The notes under the pieces were generated by a model, which had not been told where the DNA came from, searched no databases, and worked only from the letters and a program-made list of their open reading frames with translations. Shown here one piece after another: positions 1 through 5,215 of a stretch of 5,215 nt of DNA. Where the stretch lies: contig DAORDI010000350.1 in NCBI GenBank assembly GCA_035345895.1, forward strand, positions 1 through 5,215, written 5' to 3'. The number at the start of each line of letters is the position of its first letter. Position 1 is the first letter of the stretch. A program made the position numbers and the translations under genes. This DNA is from DAORDI01 sp035345895. Lineage in GTDB: Bacteria; Spirochaetota; Leptospiria; Leptospirales; Leptospiraceae.

Positions 1-1401
1 CTGAATGCAGAGGAACACGGGAATCCGGACGTTCCGGCAAAAGAACAGCAGCACAATACCGCAGACCATAAGGAATCCGGCGGACACCACGAAGTCAAGG
101 GTGAGGCTCTCGAACTTTGGTCAGTCATACCGTTTGTGGTGATCCTTCTCTGCATTGCAATTTTCCCGATTGCATCTCACGATCTGGCTCACTGGTGGGA
201 GCACAACAATAACAAGCTCATTGTAGCACTGAGTCTTGCAGCGGTGTCATTCGGAATTCTGATGGCAAAGGGATGGGGTGGAAAAATCTATCATACGATT
301 GTCTTTGATTATGTACCGTTCATCATTCTTCTGGGAAGTCTGTTCTATATCTCCGGCGGAATTGTTCTGAAAGGCGATATTGAAGCAAAACCGGTGAACA
401 ACCTGATTTTCCTGCTGGTAGGTTCATTTCTCGCTTCAATGATCGGAACGACCGGGGCATCCATGCTTCTCATCCGCCCCCTTCTCAAGACAAACTCGGA
501 AAGAAAGCATGTGGTGCATACAGTCATTTTCTTTATATTCATGGTCTCCAATATCGGCGGATCCCTGACACCTCTCGGAGATCCTCCTCTTTTCCTGGGT
601 TATCTGCAGGGAGTACCCTTCACATATACATTCAAGCTTTTCCCTGAAATGATTTTTGCAATAGGTCTCTTAAGCGTTGTATATTTCATCTGGGATACAA
701 AAATGTATGCCTTGGAAGAAAAAAAGGACATTCAGAAAGACCGTGCAGCCGCTCAGCCGATTTCGATGGCAGGACAGCTGAACCTGATCTGGCTTCTCGG
801 TGTAGTGCTTTCTGTGGCATTCCTGAATGAAAATTACATCCCGGCAATCAAACACAATCCATACATTGCATTTGTACGGGAAGCAGTGATGATCCTTCTG
901 ATCGTTGCATCGAAAATCACATCTGATCCTAAACTCAGAGAACACAATAAGTTTACACTCGGCCCGATTCAGGAAGTTGCCTATCTTTTCATAGGAATTT
1001 TTATTACAATGATCCCTGCCCTGATTCTTCTGGAAACAAACGGAAAGGCTCTCGGTGTAACAAAACCTTGGCAGTTTTTCTGGGCATCAGGAGCATTCTC
1101 ATCAGTTCTGGACAATGCACCGACTTATCTCACATTTCTGAGTCTTATCAAGGGTCTGGGATATCCGACTGTTCAGGACATTCTGGCAAATGCAGATGCA
1201 TCGAGTCTTCTGAAAGCGATTTCTGTCGGATCTGTTTTTATGGGAGCAAACACTTACATTGGAAATGCACCTAACTTTATGGTGAAATCAGTGGCAGAAG
1301 AAAACAAGGTCAAGATGCCTAGCTTCGGGGGATATATTCTTTACTCCTTCGGAATCCTCATCCCTACCTTCATCCTGATCACTTTTATTTTCTTCCTGTA
1401 A
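1..1401 (+). CDS. Na+/H+ antiporter, CitMHS_2/NhaD-like (5' partial)
   Basis: An inner-membrane ion transporter of the ArsB/NhaD (IT) superfamily, most like the proteins called sodium:proton antiporter or putative citrate transporter (CitMHS_2). The likely role is Na+ extrusion in exchange for H+; the ion is inferred from the family. The frame is open from base 1, so the start lies outside the window and 466 residues are visible. A GTG at 136 lies inside the first membrane segment and is not a credible start. Visible residues 1-40 are hydrophilic and His/Glu-rich, and about ten or more hydrophobic segments follow. Family signatures are SMIGTTGASMLLIRP (about 146-160), SNIGGSLTPLGDPPLFLG (about 183-200), SVLDNAPTY with D371 and N372, and GANTYIGNAPNFMVKS (about 415-430). 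The paired half-helix motifs suggest an intact transport core. The stop codon overlaps the A-tract of the following hairpin. Ion specificity is uncertain; the family call is firm. Confidence 0.9.
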   Translation: MNAEEHGNPDVPAKEQQHNTADHKESGGHHEVKGEALELWSVIPFVVILLCIAIFPIASHDLAHWWEHNNNKLIVALSLAAVSFGILMAKGWGGKIYHTIVFDYVPFIILLGSLFYISGGIVLKGDIEAKPVNNLIFLLVGSFLASMIGTTGASMLLIRPLLKTNSERKHVVHTVIFFIFMVSNIGGSLTPLGDPPLFLGYLQGVPFTYTFKLFPEMIFAIGLLSVVYFIWDTKMYALEEKKDIQKDRAAAQPISMAGQLNLIWLLGVVLSVAFLNENYIPAIKHNPYIAFVREAVMILLIVASKITSDPKLREHNKFTLGPIQEVAYLFIGIFITMIPALILLETNGKALGVTKPWQFFWASGAFSSVLDNAPTYLTFLSLIKGLGYPTVQDILANADASSLLKAISVGSVFMGANTYIGNAPNFMVKSVAEENKVKMPSFGGYILYSFGILIPTFILITFIFFL

Positions 1402-1434
1402 AAAAACAAAGGGCCGTCTGTACAAGACGGCTCT
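1400..1434 (-). terminator. Intrinsic terminator, minus-strand orientation
   Basis: GCCGTCT (1413-1419) pairs perfectly with AGACGGC (1425-1431) across a 5-base loop. The arms can extend to 1410 and 1434, with a G-U pair on the plus strand that becomes an A-C mismatch on the minus strand. Read on the minus strand, the hairpin is followed by TTTGTTTTTTT (1410-1400), a good intrinsic terminator. Read on the plus strand it is followed by CCTGTAAATCC, with no T-tract, so it is a poor terminator for the antiporter gene. No minus-strand gene starts in this gap, so its client transcript must come from further right. Confidence 0.7.
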
Positions 1435-1526
1435 CCTGTAAATCCACGCATCCTTGCCGAAAAGCTGAATACTGACACTCAAAAATTGCACGAAACACGG
1501 AACTGATCCTTTACCGGAATTTCTGC

Positions 1527-1560
1527 TTGACAGGATAAAAAAAACCGATCCGATTATAGT
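1527..1560 (+). promoter_or_regulatory. Possible promoter of the Uma2 gene, abutting its ATG
   Basis: A perfect -35-like TTGACA lies at 1527-1532. The -10 candidates are GATTAT (1552-1557, spacer 19) and TATAGT (1555-1560, spacer 22), the second touching the ATG at 1561. Both spacers are longer than the usual 16-18. If used, transcription would begin at or just inside the start codon, giving a leaderless mRNA, which fits the absence of any Shine-Dalgarno sequence close to the ATG. TTGACA also occurs by chance elsewhere in the window, so this is tentative. Confidence 0.3.
1553..1558 (-). promoter_or_regulatory. Perfect TATAAT on the minus strand
   Basis: The minus strand reads TATAAT here, an exact -10 consensus. 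The position 16-18 bases upstream (about 1575-1582) has no recognisable -35, and there is no TGn extended -10. If active, transcription would start near 1546 and run about 145 bases to the minus-strand terminator at 1400-1434, defining a short intergenic RNA. This rests on the hexamer and terminator alone. Confidence 0.2.
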
Positions 1561-2115
1561 ATGACGACTCTGCTCGAACATCCTGCAGTTCAGGCCTTGG
1601 TGAACCGAATGAGCCTCTCTGATTATCACAGACTTGCTGAACTCGGACTGCTCCCTGAAAAAATAGAACTCATTGACGGAGTACTCATCAATAAGATGCC
1701 AAAATCTCCAAAACACGCGTTTACAGTAGATTATCTGCTTTCCGTTTTCCGAAATATTTTTCATCAAAATTTCATTATCCGATCAGAACAGCCTCTTTCT
1801 ATCGGCAATTCAGAACCCGAACCGGATATCAGCATCATTTCAGGAACACTGAGCGATTTCAAAAGCAGGCACCCGGACACAGCCAGACTTACTGTGGAAA
1901 TATCCGTTTCCACATATGAACTCGATTTTCAGAAGCAGTTTATTTATGCAGATGCAGACGTTCAGGAATACTGGATCATCAACCTGAAGGACAGGGAGCT
2001 GGAAGTATATAAGAATCCGTCGTCAGGAAAATATCTCGAAAAGAAAATATTCAGATCCTCCGATGCAGTTGAACTGGAAGGAACCAAGATTTCTCTGAGA
2101 GAAATTCTGGATTGA
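1561..2115 (+). CDS. Uma2 family protein (DUF820, PD-(D/E)XK nuclease fold)
   Basis: A 184-residue protein of the Uma2 family, whose fold is that of restriction-type endonucleases; the biological role of the family is largely unknown. Family marks are RLAELGLLPEKIELIDG (24-40, with E36), SEPEPDISII (84-93, with D89), the strand LTVEISVS (110-117, with E113 and Ser115 where many nucleases have Lys) and IYADADVQEYWIINL (128-142). These match the E...D...ExS core usual for Uma2, so the site looks intact. ATG 1561 is the only usable upstream start: a TGA lies in frame at 1528-1530 with no other start between. An internal ATG at 1609 (M17) is possible, but I recall similar residues 4-17 in related proteins. 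The nearest purine-rich AGGA is about 25 bases away. The gene is a single unit with no visible toxin, antitoxin or methylase partner, and is convergent with the next gene. Actual nuclease activity is unproven. Confidence 0.88.
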   Translation: MTTLLEHPAVQALVNRMSLSDYHRLAELGLLPEKIELIDGVLINKMPKSPKHAFTVDYLLSVFRNIFHQNFIIRSEQPLSIGNSEPEPDISIISGTLSDFKSRHPDTARLTVEISVSTYELDFQKQFIYADADVQEYWIINLKDRELEVYKNPSSGKYLEKKIFRSSDAVELEGTKISLREILD

Positions 2116-2147
2116 AACGCGGTCTGCAGTTTCTTCACCGGTCTGAA

Positions 2148-2786
2148 TCAGAATCTCATCCCTATTCCCAGAGAACCTGTTCCAATATTCGTCTGCCCTA
2201 TGCCTGTAATCGAAAGAGACTGACCCTTTGCTTCCAGATAATAAAAGAATGTATCAAAATTAAACTGCATTCCAATCTTCGCCTCTCCGCCTCCGACAGA
2301 GCAGCTTGATCCGAGACAGCTTCCTCCAACAAGACCGAAACCGATATAAGGATCAAAAAAACTGTCTCCATTCAAATGAAAATTGAGATTTAAAGCACCT
2401 GTCCCGATGCTGATACCTGAATTTTCTGTTCCGAACAGACTGCTCACACCGTTCATCAGCAAAAGTGCCTGCAGAGCATTTGCCGAATTTTGGCCTGGGA
2501 CAGCGAGAAGCAGCAGCAGGCTGTTTTCATCCAGACCTGCTGATTTCTGTTTCATATTCAGCTGGGTCCCTCCGATGCTTAGGCCGTAGCCTACTGTTTC
2601 AGTCTCCCTGTATTCAAAGCCCATCTGTCCGTTAAATGCAGTTCCCGAAAACGTACCGGAAGCTGCCGACCCGCCTCCTCCCTGAAAAAACCAGTACCAG
2701 TTCTTTGAAGGTGCATCCGGGCCGGTTTTCTCCTGCGCAGGAAGAACTGATACACTCATAAATAAAATCAGAATAATCTTAATCAT
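2148..2786 (-). CDS. Exported Gly/Ser-rich protein, probable outer-membrane beta-barrel
   Basis: I do not recognise a named family. From ATG 2786 the protein has 212 residues. Residues 1-18 form a short signal peptide (MIKIILILFMSVSVLPAQ), with likely signal peptidase I cleavage after AQ. The frame also opens at a TTG (2822) adding 12 polar residues; ATG is preferred because it places the signal peptide at the N terminus. The mature part is Gly/Ser/aromatic-rich with alternating strands (for example 126-136 and 170-183) and ends in MRF; a terminal Phe is typical of outer-membrane barrels. Two features are odd: a strongly hydrophobic stretch at 90-119 (five Leu in a row, then AVPG, then another Leu-rich run) that does not look like barrel strand, and a close Cys pair, C157 and C162, flanked by glycines. 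No Shine-Dalgarno is visible. It is divergent from the receptor phosphatase. An exported protein is likely; the barrel call is inference. Confidence 0.75.
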   Translation of the reverse strand: MIKIILILFMSVSVLPAQEKTGPDAPSKNWYWFFQGGGGSAASGTFSGTAFNGQMGFEYRETETVGYGLSIGGTQLNMKQKSAGLDENSLLLLLAVPGQNSANALQALLLMNGVSSLFGTENSGISIGTGALNLNFHLNGDSFFDPYIGFGLVGGSCLGSSCSVGGGEAKIGMQFNFDTFFYYLEAKGQSLSITGIGQTNIGTGSLGIGMRF

Positions 2787-2822
2787 TGAAATATGATTTT
2801 TTGAATGGGAGATTATTGTCAA
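2787..2822 (-). promoter_or_regulatory. Possible promoter of the barrel-like gene
   Basis: On the minus strand a perfect TTGACA occupies 2822-2817, 30 bases before the ATG at 2786. The -10 candidate is CATATT (four of six matches) at an overlong spacer of about 21. As with the Uma2 gene, this would place the transcript start close to the ATG, and no Shine-Dalgarno is seen. It is weak evidence alone. The same TTG is the alternative start codon, so both readings cannot be right. Confidence 0.22.
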
Positions 2823-2991
2823 TAAAGAACTCTTACTATGTCTTTTGAGTCCCAGAAAACATTAATGTCAGATGAATCTTCTCAGATTAAATTTTTTCCT
2901 TGATTTTCGTCATAAATATGAAAGCTTATATGAGACGGTCTGAGAAAAAGAGTTTGACTCTTCATTTCAATGAACAGAATGGAAAGACCTG
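2823..2991. other. Divergent intergenic region
   Basis: AT-rich spacer between the divergent barrel-like gene and the receptor phosphatase. It should hold the phosphatase promoter, but none stands out. Candidates on the plus strand are TTGATT (2900-2905) with TTATAT (2926-2931, spacer 20), and TTGACT (2954-2959) with CAGAAT (2975-2980, spacer 15). The second would put the start nearly at the ATG and remove the Shine-Dalgarno, so the first is more compatible. No clear operator palindrome is visible. Confidence 0.45.
2981..2986 (+). promoter_or_regulatory. Ribosome binding site of the receptor phosphatase
   Basis: GGAAAG ends five bases before ATG 2992, a reasonable Shine-Dalgarno position. 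An in-frame TGA at 2971-2973 rules out a longer N terminus, so this site and the signal peptide together fix the start. Confidence 0.55.
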
Positions 2992-5004
2992 ATGAAGATA
3001 TTCCTGACTGTTCTGCTGATGACGTCTGCTGTTTCACTGTATCCGCAGAAATCGGGAGAGGCATTCCTATCTGTGAAGGAGAAAAGCGGATCTCATCTGG
3101 TCGGAAAATATCTGTACGTTTATGAAGACATTACAAATTCTCTGGGAATTGAGGATGTTTCTAATCCCTCATTTTCCGATAAATTTCAGCGCAATTCAAA
3201 GGATACAGTCAGCCGCTCCTACTCGGACAGTTCCATCTGGATAAAACTGAACCTGAAAAGAGAATCTTATTCCGACAGCGGATTCCTGGTGGAAATCAGC
3301 TACCCTCATCTGGATCATATAGAAGTTTACTGTCTCAGAAAAGGTCATTGGGAGCGGGAGGATTACGGAGACAGGATTCCATTCAGCACAAGAAAGATAA
3401 AATCAAGAAATTTTGTCATACCGGGAGATTTCGGCACCGAGACGAGAATTTCATATTATCTCAGAGTACGGACAGACGGACTTATGATTGTTCCCGTTTC
3501 CGTTTATACGTATACTGACTATCTGAACAGCAGTTCTGCAGAAGAGGCAGTTTACATTCTTTTTTACGGAATGATGCTGATTATGATTTTCTACAACGGA
3601 TTCATATGCATCGCATTCCGAAGTGTTGCCTATCTTCTTTACTGCATTTCCACCTTTCTGACAATGATGTTCTATCTTTCATTCTACGGACACGGATTCC
3701 AGTTTCTCTGGGGGAGCAGTATCTGGTGGCAGAATCACTCTGCAGTCATCGTGACAGGACTTGCCTGGATTTTCACCCTGGCCTTTACGGACAGATTTCT
3801 GGACATTAAGAACAATCATAAATATCTGCATAGAATTTATCTCGGTCTGTCTGTTTTTATCCTGCTTGCATTCTGCTGTTTTTTTCATTCCAGACAGCTG
3901 ATGCTCCTAGTACAGAATTTTTACGGAATTTCGGCTGCCTGCTTTGCATTCACAGCGGGAGTTATCAGCCTGATCAAAGGATACAAGGCAGCAAGATTTT
4001 TTGTAATCGGCTGGGCTACTTTCTTTTTCGGTGCAGTTCTATTCATCCTGCATATTCGCGGCTTTCTGGAGAAAAGTTATTTTATTGATCATATAATGCA
4101 GATTGGAACAGTCATTGAGCTGGCTCTGCTTTCGCTTGCCCTGGCGGACAGATACAAGTTCATTCAGGATGAAAATATCCGTGTCCATATGGAAAACTCA
4201 GTTCTGGAAAGAAAGGCAAAGGAAGAACTGGAAGGCAGAGTAAAGGAACGCACTCTGGAACTCAATAAGAGTCTGGATCTGATTCAGGCAGATCTTCTGA
4301 TGGCAAGAAAAATACAGTCCTACACTCTAAGCTCTGACGTTTCCAAAATACAGGATCTGGAAATTGTAATTAAATATAAGGCAATGAACAAGGTAGGCGG
4401 AGACTTTTATCATATCCACAGACTGACCGACAGAACTGTCCGTATATTTCTGGCAGATGCAACCGGACACGGAGTGCAGGCAGCAATGATCACGATGGCG
4501 ATTCAGGGGGTTTATGAAGGGATCAAAAACTATGAGCTTCCTCCCGACAGGATACTCGAAATTTTCAACAACGAATTTATCCGCAGATACGGACAGCTGA
4601 ATTCATTTCTGACCTGCATACTGCTTGACATTCATACCGATTCAGGAAAGATCATCTATGCTTCAGCAGGCCATCCTTCTGCTTTTTTGCTCAAAGAAAC
4701 GGGATTCGAACTTCTCCCCAAAACAGGCCCCCTGATCGGATTCATAAAGGATCATTCCTATAGTACAAATGAAGCGGAAATGGACCGAAACAGCAGACTT
4801 TACATATACACGGACGGTATATTTGAAGAATTCTCCGACGGTCAGGAATTCGGAGAAGAAAGACTTCACCAAATCTTTCTGAAAGAGAGAAACGAAAAGA
4901 TAGAATCTGTCATTTCCAAAGTCTTTCAAAATCTGCAGGAATTCTTAAACGGAACAGAATTTCAGGATGATATCGCCGTCATCGGAATAAAGTACAGAGA
5001 ATAA
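2992..5004 (+). CDS. 7TMR-DISM receptor with SpoIIE/RsbU-type PP2C phosphatase domain
   Basis: A 670-residue membrane receptor that probably senses a periplasmic ligand and dephosphorylates a cytoplasmic phosphoprotein, typically an anti-sigma-factor antagonist in partner-switching systems. Residues 1-19 are a signal peptide. Residues about 20-180 form a periplasmic domain resembling 7TMR-DISMED2 (SSIWIKLNL about 81-89, YPHLDHIEVY 104-113). About seven membrane segments follow between 187 and 386. Residues about 388-440 are charged and heptad-like, probably a signalling coiled coil. The PP2C/SpoIIE domain spans about 436-668: VGGDFY (D471), ADATGHG (D489), YASAGHP (556-562), YTDGI (D608) and the C-terminal QDDIAV (D659, D660). 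All acidic metal-ligand motifs are present, so an active Mn/Mg phosphatase is expected. This architecture is common in leptospires. No anti-sigma factor, STAS protein or kinase is visible beside it, so its substrate is not encoded adjacent in this window. The ligand is unknown. A terminator-like hairpin follows. Confidence 0.93.
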   Translation: MKIFLTVLLMTSAVSLYPQKSGEAFLSVKEKSGSHLVGKYLYVYEDITNSLGIEDVSNPSFSDKFQRNSKDTVSRSYSDSSIWIKLNLKRESYSDSGFLVEISYPHLDHIEVYCLRKGHWEREDYGDRIPFSTRKIKSRNFVIPGDFGTETRISYYLRVRTDGLMIVPVSVYTYTDYLNSSSAEEAVYILFYGMMLIMIFYNGFICIAFRSVAYLLYCISTFLTMMFYLSFYGHGFQFLWGSSIWWQNHSAVIVTGLAWIFTLAFTDRFLDIKNNHKYLHRIYLGLSVFILLAFCCFFHSRQLMLLVQNFYGISAACFAFTAGVISLIKGYKAARFFVIGWATFFFGAVLFILHIRGFLEKSYFIDHIMQIGTVIELALLSLALADRYKFIQDENIRVHMENSVLERKAKEELEGRVKERTLELNKSLDLIQADLLMARKIQSYTLSSDVSKIQDLEIVIKYKAMNKVGGDFYHIHRLTDRTVRIFLADATGHGVQAAMITMAIQGVYEGIKNYELPPDRILEIFNNEFIRRYGQLNSFLTCILLDIHTDSGKIIYASAGHPSAFLLKETGFELLPKTGPLIGFIKDHSYSTNEAEMDRNSRLYIYTDGIFEEFSDGQEFGEERLHQIFLKERNEKIESVISKVFQNLQEFLNGTEFQDDIAVIGIKYRE

Positions 5005-5009
5005 TTCAC

Positions 5010-5054
5010 TCGTTTCAAGCTTTACTGCATTTATGCTTGAAATGAATCTTTTTT
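5010..5054 (+). terminator. Probable intrinsic terminator of the receptor phosphatase gene
   Basis: TTTCAAGC (5013-5020) pairs with GCTTGAAA (5035-5042). The stem extends to 5010 and 5045 through one G-U pair, giving 11 pairs with a 14-base loop. Six T residues follow at 5049-5054, three bases after the stem, and the hairpin begins six bases after the stop codon. Position and T-tract fit a plus-strand terminator, but the stem is AT-rich and the loop large, so it may be weak. Confidence 0.6.
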
Positions 5055-5215
5055 CTTATGGCATAATCCTTACAGCTTAAGAACTCTCACATCATAAGTA
5101 AAAAAACCTTGAATTCAGTCTGAACTGCATTTGATTTTTTTCGTTTTAAGCAAGTAATCCTTCATCTTTTGTGATATAAAAACGTCTGCCTGTTTGCATT
5201 TTTTTGAATAATCGA
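5055..5215. other. AT-rich tail without a confident gene
   Basis: Distinctly more AT-rich than the coding parts, with several A and T runs. On the minus strand two short frames enter from the right edge without a stop (about 22 and 32 codons), either of which could be the C-terminal end of a gene lying outside, but neither shows a recognisable motif. No plus-strand start with a ribosome binding site is visible. It is most likely intergenic. Confidence 0.4.

Noticed and set aside
1288..1767. A 159-codon minus-strand open frame spanning the antiporter end, the gap and the Uma2 start
   Set aside because: It lies antisense to two well-supported genes, has no recognisable motif or ribosome binding site, and its composition is that of a shadow frame.
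1561..2115. Uma2 gene as part of a toxin-antitoxin or restriction-modification system
   Set aside because: No adjacent methylase, specificity subunit or small antitoxin gene is visible; the flanking genes are an antiporter and an exported protein.
2120..2145. Direct repeat CGGTCTG (2120-2126 and 2139-2145) in the convergent gap
   Set aside because: Seven bases twice is easily chance; there is no inverted pairing and it does not form a terminator.
2112..2309. A 65-codon plus-strand frame starting at TTG over the Uma2 stop
   Set aside because: It is antisense to the 3' end of the exported-protein gene, has no ribosome binding site and no protein-like features.
2871..2898. Weak hairpin AATCT/AGATT followed by a T-run
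   Set aside because: A five-pair AT-rich stem is too weak for a terminator and no plus-strand transcript is expected to end there.
5026..5201. Three copies of TGCATTT (5026, 5126 and 5195)
   Set aside because: Spacings of 100 and 69 bases are irregular and the heptamer is expected often in such AT-rich DNA; no array structure.
1..5215. CRISPR arrays, tRNA or rRNA genes, insertion sequences
   Set aside because: No regularly spaced repeats, cloverleaf-like or rRNA-like sequence, transposase or terminal inverted repeats were seen by eye.

Overview
The window carries four protein genes in ordinary bacterial layout and most resembles a spirochaete of the Leptospiraceae, probably Leptospira. That assignment is inferred from the look of the proteins: a seven-transmembrane DISM sensor fused to a PP2C/SpoIIE phosphatase, a leptospiral-style Uma2 protein, and a small exported Gly/Ser-rich barrel-like protein. 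The moderate GC content (roughly 40-45% by eye) fits. No species is claimed.

Layout, left to right: (1) the 3' part of a plus-strand Na+/H+ antiporter of the CitMHS_2/NhaD-like group, cut by the left edge (1-1401); (2) a 159-base gap holding a GC-rich hairpin whose T-tract serves minus-strand, not plus-strand, transcription; (3) a plus-strand Uma2-family (PD-(D/E)XK fold) protein with no Shine-Dalgarno sequence (1561-2115); (4) 32 bases further on, a convergent minus-strand exported protein, probably an outer-membrane beta-barrel (2148-2786); (5) a divergent intergenic region (2787-2991); (6) a plus-strand 670-residue membrane receptor phosphatase with all visible PP2C metal-ligand motifs (2992-5004); (7) a terminator-like hairpin and an AT-rich tail with no confident gene (5005-5215).

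The genes do not form an obvious pathway. The barrel protein and the phosphatase share a divergent promoter region and could be co-regulated, but nothing in the sequence proves a functional link. The most interesting feature is transcriptional. The minus-strand barrel gene has no visible terminator at its own 3' end, and the first convincing minus-strand terminator lies about 750 bases further on, beyond the whole Uma2 gene. The barrel mRNA, or a short RNA started inside the Uma2 start region, may therefore run antisense to Uma2. I did not find a clearly new multi-gene system; most of the window is recognisable families.
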